Positions 8,127-15,586 of a stretch of 64,000 nucleotides of DNA are shown here, in pieces; the first letter of the stretch is position 1, and the number at the start of each line of letters is the position of its first letter. Origin of the DNA: Betaproteobacteria bacterium. Lineage in GTDB: Bacteria > Pseudomonadota > Gammaproteobacteria > Burkholderiales > Rhodocyclaceae. The notes under the pieces were generated by a model. That model searched no databases. It had not been told where the DNA came from and saw nothing but the letters and a program-made list of their open reading frames with translations. The translations under genes and the position numbers were made by a program. The DNA is taken from NCBI GenBank assembly GCA_009777245.1, contig WRMF01000003.1:1-64000 (forward strand), given 5' to 3'.

Positions 8127-9640
8127 CGCTCCTGTATCAGAATATACCACTTGGGGCGACGCCAGCTTGCGCGGAAACTTTGCAAATCTCCCTCTATTGC
8201 TCGTCCGGCGCGGACATTGCCGTCGAAGAACGCCACCAGATCGAGATTCTGCGCGGGTGTCTGCCAGTTTTCATCGAAGTGCCGCGCGATGTTGTTGGCG
8301 GTGAGCACCGGACGACCGACTACAACGCTCAACGGCCAGTCCAAGCCCTGCCTGTCTTGTTCCGGGCGGTATGACTTGTACACCAATTCCGTGCAGACTA
8401 TCTGCCCGTCGGTGCGAAAATCAAAATCAAAATCGTAGGGGCGACCAAAATAATCAAAAGATTTCAGCACAGCCCTGGCAATTTCCAGACGCGATAGGCG
8501 CGGGCGCAATACCGCCACGGAATCCGCCGCTGCCGAGTATTCGAGCGAGGTAAAAACAACGCCCTTACCAATTGCCTCAATGATTCGGGGCGTCGCGCCC
8601 ACCTCGTCCGGCTGCTGGCTCAAACGATAAACATGCGGGTGGCGCGTTTGCAGCAATGTCTCAAAGCTGCCGTCGTCAATTCCCTCTGTTTGTAGCCAAT
8701 CACGAATTTCCGTGGCGTCGAAATACGCGCTTCGTTCCTTTGCGTCGCCGATATAGAGCGCCGCATGCGGCCAAAACCCGGGCAGACCGATGTTTGAGAG
8801 ATACCATTCCCGCCGCTGAAGCAGAATGTCGCCAGGACGCAACTTTGTATGCAGCGCGGCGATCTGTTCGGCGGACATCAGAAAGTTCTCGCCGCTTGCC
8901 ACCCGTGTTTGCCCCATCCATTCGGAAATGCCTTTCTGGATCGGAAAGACCAGTCTTGAACTGCCGTCCTGAACAATCTGACCGGCGTTACGCAGCGTGT
9001 TCAGAAGGCCGTGCGCCCGGCCCGCCCGCCAGAGATAACGCTCGTCTTCCCGAATGGCCTTGGCAAGCGGCGTTGCGCCGCCTTGCTTTGCGGAGGCGGA
9101 GGCGGAATAAATGGCGGACAGCGACGCAAACTCGGTCGCTATCGCCACATGCAGGAAGCGGTATTTGAAATCGGCGTAACTCTGCTCTGGCAGGCCGATT
9201 TCAGTAACTGGTTCGTTGAGGGCGATACGCACTGTCGGGTCGGCGTCAGTCAGCCGGATGAATTCAAGCGCGTAGCGATAGCGGGTCAGGAACGCAGCGT
9301 AGCGCGCGGCGAAATTCTCGGCTTCGCGCCTGTTTTCCCGCTCGCTCAGCCGCCGCCAGGAAGCGTCGAGCATTATTTGGTAATCGAGAAAACGGCTCCA
9401 GAGATCGCGTATTTCCTGGGTCTCGGCGGATGCAAGAACCCGCTTTGACGGCGGGCGCGACGGAAAAAGATCAGGCCGGGCAGCCATGTAGGCGACGATA
9501 TTTGCCAATCCCTCACGCGCTTTCAGGATTGCCGCTATTTCGCCTTCGTTTCTCAGGACTTCATCATCCAGAGGCGCGGCATGCGCCGAAGCTGGAATCA
9601 AAAAACAGAGGAATAGAAAAACTGCCGGAAATATACGCAC
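8120..9640 (-). CDS. Secreted permuted papain-like hydrolase (YiiX/YebB type)
   Basis: A 506-residue protein with a Sec signal peptide (FPAVFLFLCFLIPASAHAA) and a GTG start preceded by GAAGGG. The N-terminal half (about residues 25–260) is helical and unrecognised. The C-terminal half has the circularly permuted NlpC/P60 arrangement: LRPGDILLQRRE, then a histidine in FWPHAALYIGD near residue 290, then the cysteine in IVCTELVYKSY near residue 415. In this family the His precedes the Cys, and members act on amide or ester bonds of lipids or peptides. It should work in the periplasm or at the membrane; the substrate is unknown. It is a single-gene unit bordered by repeats on both sides. Confidence 0.8.
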   Translation of the reverse strand: MRIFPAVFLFLCFLIPASAHAAPLDDEVLRNEGEIAAILKAREGLANIVAYMAARPDLFPSRPPSKRVLASAETQEIRDLWSRFLDYQIMLDASWRRLSERENRREAENFAARYAAFLTRYRYALEFIRLTDADPTVRIALNEPVTEIGLPEQSYADFKYRFLHVAIATEFASLSAIYSASASAKQGGATPLAKAIREDERYLWRAGRAHGLLNTLRNAGQIVQDGSSRLVFPIQKGISEWMGQTRVASGENFLMSAEQIAALHTKLRPGDILLQRREWYLSNIGLPGFWPHAALYIGDAKERSAYFDATEIRDWLQTEGIDDGSFETLLQTRHPHVYRLSQQPDEVGATPRIIEAIGKGVVFTSLEYSAAADSVAVLRPRLSRLEIARAVLKSFDYFGRPYDFDFDFRTDGQIVCTELVYKSYRPEQDRQGLDWPLSVVVGRPVLTANNIARHFDENWQTPAQNLDLVAFFDGNVRAGRAIEGDLQSFRASWRRPKWYILIQERD

Positions 9641-9681
9641 CCCTTCATCTCCATTGACTCAGGACAAGTTGAACACTTGTT

Positions 9682-9794
9682 AAGCGCAATCCCTGCCATT
9701 CATGGCGAGGTGAGCAAGACAGTTGTTTTGTGGAGCATTGAGGCTCTCTAACCTGTGTCGAGGAATCCCCGGCCTTCAGGGCGGGGTGACTCAA
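9682..9794 (+). repeat. Repeat element A: IS200/IS605-like end without transposase
   Basis: A 113-bp copy of a family also found at 15011 and 33633. It starts AAGCGCAATCC, has a small palindrome (GCCATTCATGGC), a conserved GGAGCATTGAGGCTC hairpin, and ends GAGGAATCCCCGGCCTTCAG with a C/G stem and TGACTCAA. That closing hairpin plus TCAA resembles the right end and omega-RNA 3' end of IS200/IS605 elements. No tnpA or tnpB is nearby. The rest of the 9641–9963 gap holds no gene that I can see. Confidence 0.6.
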
Positions 9795-9963
9795 GACAGG
9801 CTGGTTGCGTTGTGTCCAGACGGCCTTTGATATAACCAAGTCATGCCGTGTCCAGACTGATCGCCATAAACGGATAAGCATCAACGGCATAAGCGGAATG
9901 CCCGGAGTCAAGCGCGGGAACGTATGGCGAAAAAATGCCTCGCATGGCAAATGCTTTTGGCGC

Positions 9964-11805
9964 TCACGGTTTCTTGTGTTCGCCTTCCGCGTCGGCGTTG
10001 TCGCTTAGTGTCTCGAACAGCGCCGCTTGCAAGCGGGCGTGTATTTTTCGGAATCGGTCGCGCAACAGCCAGCCCAGGAAAAAGACAATGGCAAACATCA
10101 GGCCAAGTTGACCGACCGTCGGCAGGATGCCGAGACTCATGATAACAATCAGAAACAGAAAACCGATAATCGCTACCAGCGGAATCACTTCGGCAATGAC
10201 GCGGCGCACAGGTTCGGCATAACGACCGGCAAAGGTCGGAGATACGCCAAACTCCGCCAGTACCATGCTCAATGCCTTCAATTTGCCGTAAGCGGCAAGC
10301 AGGAACGGCAATGACAGCAAAACCAGCAGTACCCAAATTGTCAACCTTCCCCCATCTTCCGACACTCCCCAGTCCGCAAGCGATGCGATGATATCCGGGG
10401 CATAATAGCGAGCGGTCATGAAAGCGCCCGTCACAAACGCCAGATTGACTATCACCTGCAACACGATCCTGCGGATAATCGCCACCTGCAGGGCGCGATC
10501 CCCCTGCGGCTGGATACTTTGCAGCCAGTCGGAATAAAGCTGGCCGATGTAGACGACGCGCGCGGGCATTGATTCCGTCGCTTTGCGGCTCAAAGGGTCA
10601 GCCAGCTTGATTAGATACGGCGTCACAAGCGAAGTGACCGCAGCTACTGCCACGGCGATCGGGTAGAGAAATGCGTCGGTTACTCCCAGCGACTGGCCGA
10701 GCATCGCAATAATGAATGAAAACTCGCCGATCTGCGACAGACCCATGCCGACGCGCATTGCGGTGCGTCCGCCATAGCCAGCGATCAAAACGACGGAGCC
10801 GGCGGCGAAGAACTTGCCGAACACGACGGCCAGAACAATCAACACAACAGGCCAAGCGTATTCAAACAGGAGAGCCGGCTCGAACAGCAGCCCTATACTA
10901 ACGAAGAATATGGCGCTGAACATATTGCGAACCGGCTCAATTAATCGCGCTATCGTGGGAATTTGGCGCGATTCCGCCATGATTGCCCCGATCACAAATG
11001 CGCCAAGGGCTACGCTGTATTCGAGCTTTAGCACAATAAGACAAAAGCCGAAGCAAAGTCCGAGCACCGTGACCAGCATCATTTCGTCGCTCTTGTAGCG
11101 CGCGACATAATTCAGGAGCCTAGGGACGATGATGATTCCCAGCACCATTGCCACAGTCAGAAACAGCATCAGTTTGCCCAGAATGGCGAGCACTGCGAGA
11201 ACGCCGACTCCGGCAGCGCCAGCTTCTCCGGCCGCTCCGACTGCCGCAGCGGCGCCGACCCCGGCAGCGCCTACTTCGACGGTAAGCGCAATGGATGTCA
11301 ACAACACCATCATGCCGATGGCCAGCATATCGTCGAAGATCACAATGCCGAAGACCAGTTGCGCGAAGCGTTCATGCTTCAGCTTCAAATCGTTGATCAC
11401 TTTGATGATGATGGTGGAGGAGGTCACCGACAGCATGGCTCCCAGGAAAATGCCGTTCATTGATCCCCATCCGAAATACATCGCTATTGAATAGCCTAAC
11501 GTCATCATAACCATGATTTCGGCCAATACCGCGAAAAATGCCGTCCAACCGACGCTGGCCAGCTTTTTCAGGTTGAATTCCAGTCCCAGCGCAAACAGCA
11601 AAAGGATGACGCCAAGCGAAGCCATGGTATCAATCGTATCTTTATCATTGATCATTTCGAAGGGCGGCGTATGAGGGCCGATAAACACCCCGGCCAGAAT
11701 GTAGCCAAGCACGACCGGCTGTTTGAAGCGATGAAACAGGAGGGTAACAAAACCCGCGACCAACATTACAATGGCCAAGTCATGGACAAAGTCGGAGCCG
11801 TGCAT
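9964..11805 (-). CDS. CPA2-family cation:proton antiporter (Kef/YbaL-like, no RCK domain)
   Basis: A 613-residue membrane protein. The N-terminal 400 residues match the Kef/CPA2 exchanger fold: FKQPVVLGYILAGVFIGP, then SLGVILLLFALGLEFNLKKL, then FDDMLAIGMMVL, where the Asp pair is the cation site. Instead of the usual cytosolic TrkA-N domain, the C-terminus continues with about four more hydrophobic helices and a short charged tail. A low-complexity Gly/Ala insert (GAAGVGAAAAVGAAGEAGAA) lies after the catalytic helix. The ion (K+ or Na+) is not decided by sequence. ATG 11805 has GAGGAA upstream. Confidence 0.85.
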   Translation of the reverse strand: MHGSDFVHDLAIVMLVAGFVTLLFHRFKQPVVLGYILAGVFIGPHTPPFEMINDKDTIDTMASLGVILLLFALGLEFNLKKLASVGWTAFFAVLAEIMVMMTLGYSIAMYFGWGSMNGIFLGAMLSVTSSTIIIKVINDLKLKHERFAQLVFGIVIFDDMLAIGMMVLLTSIALTVEVGAAGVGAAAAVGAAGEAGAAGVGVLAVLAILGKLMLFLTVAMVLGIIIVPRLLNYVARYKSDEMMLVTVLGLCFGFCLIVLKLEYSVALGAFVIGAIMAESRQIPTIARLIEPVRNMFSAIFFVSIGLLFEPALLFEYAWPVVLIVLAVVFGKFFAAGSVVLIAGYGGRTAMRVGMGLSQIGEFSFIIAMLGQSLGVTDAFLYPIAVAVAAVTSLVTPYLIKLADPLSRKATESMPARVVYIGQLYSDWLQSIQPQGDRALQVAIIRRIVLQVIVNLAFVTGAFMTARYYAPDIIASLADWGVSEDGGRLTIWVLLVLLSLPFLLAAYGKLKALSMVLAEFGVSPTFAGRYAEPVRRVIAEVIPLVAIIGFLFLIVIMSLGILPTVGQLGLMFAIVFFLGWLLRDRFRKIHARLQAALFETLSDNADAEGEHKKP

Positions 11806-11912
11806 GAATGGTTTCCTCGGTAAATCAAAGATTTGAAAGGTGAGAGTATATTATAAAAATGTATTCTTACGGATTTCTGAAAATGCGTTTTGACCGCTGT
11901 AGGCATGACCTT

Positions 11913-12075
11913 GGAGCGGTTTCGATTCAAGCGCGTACACTTTTTCTCCAAGGTAAAACAGTCACGGCGCGGCAAGCCCTCTCCCCCTGTCCATCTCCCG
12001 CTAGCGGCGTAGTGGTTAAAAATTTTTAACCACTACAGCGACGTGGTTATAGTAGCTCTCATAGATAAAGGGACA
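11913..12075 (+). repeat. Dispersed repeat R2 with a 28-bp perfect palindrome
   Basis: The 431-bp gap between the antiporter start and the pnp end carries a full copy of the R1 repeat in opposite orientation: GAGCGGTTTCGATT, GCGCGTACACTTTT, a CCCTCTCC stretch, then GTAGTGGTTAAAAA/TTTTTAACCACTAC at 12009–12036, then GTGGTTAT. Relative to R1 the palindrome has a paired change (GGGG/CCCC to GTGG/CCAC) that keeps it perfect. The remainder of the gap (12076–12188) is A/T-rich with no recognised feature. Confidence 0.75.
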
Positions 12076-12188
12076 TCGAATTTGCATAGACTTCTTTTTG
12101 TTGCTAAACAAATGCCCTTTTATTTGTACGAATTACTATAGTTTTACGATGAAACGCCATGCTGATAGCAAAGCGGAAAAATGGCCGC

Positions 12189-12219
12189 AAAAAAACCCCG
12201 GCGGACAACCGGGGTTTTT
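12189..12219 (-). terminator. Intrinsic terminator of pnp
   Basis: On the minus strand, AAAACCCCGG, a five- to six-base loop, CCGGGGTTTT and further T follow the pnp stop codon by about 20 bases. It is a classic rho-independent terminator closing the rpsO–pnp unit. Confidence 0.9.
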
Positions 12220-12236
12220 GCGTGTTCCGACAATGT

Positions 12237-14348
12237 TTACACCTGCGGCGGTTGCGGCGGGGCGGCTGCGTCAAGCAAAACTTTCATCGAGAGCTTGACC
12301 CTGCCGCGATCATCAACTTCCAAAACCTTGACCCGCACGACCTGCCCTTCCTGCAAGTAATCATCCACCCGATTGACCCGCTCATGGGCAATCTGCGAGA
12401 TGTGCAGAAGACCGTCCTTGCCCGGCAAAAGATTGACGAACGCGCCAAAGTCCATGATCTTCAGCACCTTGCCCTCGTAAATTTTGCCGATTTCCACTTC
12501 CGCCGTGATCACGTCAATGCGCGCGCGCGCGGCAGCAGCGGCCTCCTCGCTGGAAGACGCAATGGTTATCGTGCCGTCATCGGAAATGTCTATCATGGCT
12601 CCGGTTTCTTCCGTCAAGGCGCGAATTACCGAACCGCCCTTGCCGATGACATCACGGATTTTTTCCGGGTTGATCTTGAAGGTGTAAAGACGCGGCGCAT
12701 AGGCGGACATTTCCACATGCCCTGCCATGGAGCCTTCCATCAAACCAAGAATGTGCATCCGCGCCTCGTTGGCCTGCGCCAGCGCGATTTTCATGATCTC
12801 TACGGTAATCCCCTGAATCTTGATGTCCATCTGCAATGCGGTGATGCCGTCCCTGGTTCCCGCCACTTTGAAGTCCATGTCGCCCAAATGATCCTCGTCG
12901 CCCAGAATGTCGGTCAGGACGGCAAAACGGTTGCCATCCTTGATCAAGCCCATCGCAATCCCGGCGACATGCGATTTCAGCGGCGCGCCCGCGTCCATCA
13001 GCGCCAATGAGCCGCCGCAAACGGAAGCCATCGAGGAAGAGCCGTTCGACTCGGTAATTTCGGAGACAAGCCGCATGGTATAGGAAAAATCTTCTGGCCT
13101 TGGCAACACGGCAAGCAATGCGCGTTTTGCCAGCCTCCCATGCCCGATCTCCCGCCTCTTGGGGGAACCAATCCTCCCGCATTCGCCGGTTGCGAAGGGC
13201 GGCATGTTGTAATGCAGCATGAAGCGATCTCGGTACTCGCCCGCGAGCGCGTCAATTATCTGCTCGTCGCGGCTGGTTCCCAGGGTTGCGATAACGAGCG
13301 CCTGGGTTTCGCCCCGGGTAAACAGAGCGGAGCCGTGAGTGCGCGGCAACACGCCATGCCGAATGGAAATGGGGCGCACGGTGCGGGTATCGCGTCCGTC
13401 AATGCGCGGCGCGCCGGACAAAACGCGCCCCCGCACAATAGCAGCTTCGAGATTGAAGAAAAGCTCGGAGACGACGCCTTCTTCCGCTCCGCTCTCGCCC
13501 CCGCAAAGCGCGGCGATTGCCTCTGCGCGGATGTCCCTGACTTTCTGGACGCGATCCTGTTTGGAAATGATCGCGTATGCTTCCTCCAGTTTGGCCTTGA
13601 ATCCGTTTTCCAGCCGGGCGACCAGGTCTTCGTCGCGGGATGGAGGCTGCCAGTCCCATTCCGGCTTGCCGGCTTCTTCCACCAGTTCGTGAATGGCGTT
13701 GATTGCGGCGCGCATTTGTTCATGCCCGAACGCTATCGCGCCCAGCATAACTTCTTCGGACAGCTCAAACGCTGCGGACTCCACCATCAGCACTGCGGAT
13801 TCCGTCCCCGCGACAACGAGGTCAAGCCGACTCGCCTTTAATTGAGAGGCGGTGGGAGAAAGCACGTACTGCCCGTCAATGTAGGCGACTTTTGCCGCGC
13901 CGATAGGGCCGTCGAAAGGCACGCCGGAAATGGAAAGCGCGGCGGAAGCGCCGATCATCGCGGGAACATCCGGGTCAATTTCCGGATCAAGGGAGAGCAC
14001 GGTTGCCACTATCTGCACTTCGTTGTAGAAGCCTTCGGGGAAGAGCGGGCGAATCGGACGGTCAATCAGACGGGAAGTCAGAATTTCCTTTTCGGAAGGA
14101 CGGCCTTCCCGCTTGAAAAAGCCGCCGGGAATGCGCCCTGCTGCATAGAATTTTTCCTGATAGTCAACGGTAAGCGGGAAGAAGTCCTGCCCGTCCCTGG
14201 TTTCTTTTGCAGCCACGACAGTAACGAGAACTACCGTTTCTCCTATCCTGACCACGACCGCGCCCGTGGCCTGCCGGGCGATTTCGCCTGTTTCCAGCGT
14301 CACTTGATGCGCGCCGTAGGTGAATGTTTTTTTCACGACATTGAACAT
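12237..14348 (-). CDS. pnp: Polynucleotide phosphorylase
   Basis: A 703-residue 3'-to-5' phosphorolytic exoribonuclease of the RNA degradosome. Two RNase PH-like domains carry [20 protein letters not shown] and [11 protein letters not shown]; the catalytic acidic stretch [18 protein letters not shown] is intact. A KH domain ([18 protein letters not shown]) and an S1 domain ([20 protein letters not shown]) close the protein. Length and domain order are standard. It starts at ATG 14348 with AAGGAA upstream, 147 bp after rpsO, the conserved arrangement in proteobacteria. A hairpin lies in the intercistronic gap and a terminator follows. Confidence 0.97.
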   Translation of the reverse strand: MFNVVKKTFTYGAHQVTLETGEIARQATGAVVVRIGETVVLVTVVAAKETRDGQDFFPLTVDYQEKFYAAGRIPGGFFKREGRPSEKEILTSRLIDRPIRPLFPEGFYNEVQIVATVLSLDPEIDPDVPAMIGASAALSISGVPFDGPIGAAKVAYIDGQYVLSPTASQLKASRLDLVVAGTESAVLMVESAAFELSEEVMLGAIAFGHEQMRAAINAIHELVEEAGKPEWDWQPPSRDEDLVARLENGFKAKLEEAYAIISKQDRVQKVRDIRAEAIAALCGGESGAEEGVVSELFFNLEAAIVRGRVLSGAPRIDGRDTRTVRPISIRHGVLPRTHGSALFTRGETQALVIATLGTSRDEQIIDALAGEYRDRFMLHYNMPPFATGECGRIGSPKRREIGHGRLAKRALLAVLPRPEDFSYTMRLVSEITESNGSSSMASVCGGSLALMDAGAPLKSHVAGIAMGLIKDGNRFAVLTDILGDEDHLGDMDFKVAGTRDGITALQMDIKIQGITVEIMKIALAQANEARMHILGLMEGSMAGHVEMSAYAPRLYTFKINPEKIRDVIGKGGSVIRALTEETGAMIDISDDGTITIASSSEEAAAAARARIDVITAEVEIGKIYEGKVLKIMDFGAFVNLLPGKDGLLHISQIAHERVNRVDDYLQEGQVVRVKVLEVDDRGRVKLSMKVLLDAAAPPQPPQV

Positions 14349-14410
14349 GATTTTCCTTTCTTGCTTCGACTTTGACGATTAAAACCGCGCGCTACGGCGA
14401 CAAGTGAACG

Positions 14411-14438
14411 AAACGGCCTGCCGTTCGGCAGACCGTTT
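14411..14438 (-). promoter_or_regulatory. rpsO–pnp intercistronic hairpin
   Basis: On the minus strand AAACGGTCTGCCG, a two-base loop and CGGCAGGCCGTTT form a 13-bp stem with one G·T pair. There is no long T-run behind it. In E. coli the same gap contains both a terminator and an RNase III site through which PNPase represses its own mRNA; a similar processing or partial-termination role is inferred here. Confidence 0.6.
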
Positions 14439-14495
14439 CAGCTTGACGCATGTTCGCAGGGAAGGGGGGCGCTACCCCGATCTTCATGGCTTGCC

Positions 14496-14765
14496 TTACT
14501 TACGCAGACCAAGCCGCTTGATCAGAATGCGATATGAATCCAGATTCCTGCCCTTCAGATAGTCCAGCAGTTTTCGCCGCTGACTTACCATGCGGAGCAG
14601 ACCGCGCCGGGAATGATGGTCTTTTTTGTGCTCCTTGAAGTGTCCGGTCAGATCGTTGATCCGCTCGGTCAGGAGCGCGATTTGCACTTCGGGAGAGCCC
14701 GTGTCGCCTCTGGCGCGTTGAAATTCGGAGACGACTTTCGCCTTTTGTTCGGTACTGACAGCCAT
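14496..14765 (-). CDS. rpsO: 30S ribosomal protein S15
   Basis: An 89-residue S15, full family length. The rRNA-binding signature [20 protein letters not shown] and the ending [11 protein letters not shown]…[12 protein letters not shown] are standard. It binds the central domain of 16S rRNA. It is the first gene of the rpsO–pnp unit and has its own extended -10 promoter, with a leader of roughly 90 nt that could allow S15 autoregulation as in other proteobacteria (inference). Confidence 0.97.
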   Translation of the reverse strand: MAVSTEQKAKVVSEFQRARGDTGSPEVQIALLTERINDLTGHFKEHKKDHHSRRGLLRMVSQRRKLLDYLKGRNLDSYRILIKRLGLRK

Positions 14766-14862
14766 TTCAAACTCTCTTTCAAAAAAACGGCGCAGCCCCG
14801 GTTTGATAGAGCCGCGTCAAGATAAACAGGCCGGAAACCGTATTCCGACCAAATAGCAAAAC

Positions 14863-14871
14863 ATTATACCA
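14863..14871 (-). promoter_or_regulatory. Extended -10 promoter of rpsO
   Basis: The minus strand reads ATGGTATAATG, a perfect TATAAT preceded by TGG (the extended -10 TGn). No good -35 is visible at 17 bp. Transcription would begin about 90 bases before the rpsO ATG. Confidence 0.55.
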
Positions 14872-15010
14872 TAGCATGTAGAAGAATCGGCGGCATTTGA
14901 TTAAAACAGCCTCGATCTTTCCTCCCTGTCGCTCGTGGCGAAGCCAAAGGGGCGGAGTTTGCAGGCAGCGCATGATTTTTAATTGCGGGAATGACCACGT
15001 GTCTCGAAGA

Positions 15011-15116
15011 AGCCTCGAAATGAATGGCGGGGTGAGCGAGACAGTTGTTTTGTGGAGCATTGAGGCTCCCATAATCTGTGGCGAGGAAGCCACAACCTTC
15101 AGGTTGGGGTGACTCA
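15011..15116 (+). repeat. Repeat element B: IS200/IS605-like end without transposase
   Basis: A second copy of the 9682 family. It is nearly identical from GGTGAGCGAGACAGTTGTTT through GGAGCATTGAGGCTC. The closing stem has changed to CCACAACCTTCAGGTTGGGG, and the TGACTCA end is retained. It lies in the gap between rpsO and the ArsR-type gene, which has no other feature before the promoter at 15152. Confidence 0.6.
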
Positions 15117-15151
15117 CTATACAGGCATGTAAAAAATATTTTCTTTCCTTG

Positions 15152-15193
15152 TTGACTTTTCATAACGATATAACTATACTTATCGTTATGAAA
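15152..15193 (+). promoter_or_regulatory. Promoter with overlapping 13-bp perfect inverted repeat (operator)
   Basis: TTGACT (15152–15157), a 17-bp spacer and TATACT (15175–15180) form a strong sigma-70 promoter. A perfect inverted repeat, TTTCATAACGATA (15158–15170) and TATCGTTATGAAA (15181–15193), covers the spacer, flanks the -10 and runs over the start site and the first two codons. Binding of a dimeric regulator would block the promoter, so autorepression by the encoded ArsR-type protein is the obvious reading (inference). Confidence 0.8.
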
Positions 15194-15496
15194 TCTATCG
15201 GCGCTTCCATCCCTTCCGAATGGCGTCCAATGGCGCGGGTGTTCACCGCCCTGGGCGATGAGCATCGCCAGCGCATTCTGCTTTTGTTCGACAAGGACGA
15301 ACGTCTGAACGTAGGCCAGATTGCCGCCGCCTCGACGCTCGCCCGCTCCACGGTATCGCATCACCTCAAGGTTCTGCGCGCGGCGGAAGTGCTAAGCTCG
15401 GAAAAAATCGGCAAGGAAGTCTGGTTCTGGATCAACCGGCGCTGGCTGGAAGAGGCGCTCGGCAACGTGCTCGACTACGTGCGGCAAAATTGCTGA
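15188..15496 (+). CDS. ArsR/SmtB-family winged-helix regulator, probably leaderless
   Basis: A 102-residue winged helix-turn-helix protein. The recognition region is IAAASTLARSTVSHHLKVLR and the beta-wing is SSEKIGKEVWFWIN. The metal-binding ELCVCDL motif of ArsR/CadC is missing and the only cysteine is the last residue, so the signal is unknown and may not be a metal. The ORF track starts at a TTG at 15149, but that lies in the promoter. The ATG at 15188 falls eight bases after the -10, leaving no room for a ribosome-binding site, so the message is probably leaderless. The target could be itself and possibly aas, 90 bp downstream. Confidence 0.85.
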   Translation: MKSIGASIPSEWRPMARVFTALGDEHRQRILLLFDKDERLNVGQIAAASTLARSTVSHHLKVLRAAEVLSSEKIGKEVWFWINRRWLEEALGNVLDYVRQNC

Positions 15497-15586
15497 ACAC
15501 AGATCAAGCGCAAACCCGCCATTAGCGGCAGAGTTACAACAGTTCGTAACCCCTGCAATTTTTTTTGACAAAACATATCGAAACTC

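Noticed and set aside
12159-13010. 283-residue plus-strand ORF opposite pnp
   Set aside because: It lies antisense to the intact, full-length pnp gene, has low-complexity His/Arg/Gln-rich composition and no motif. It is a codon-bias shadow.
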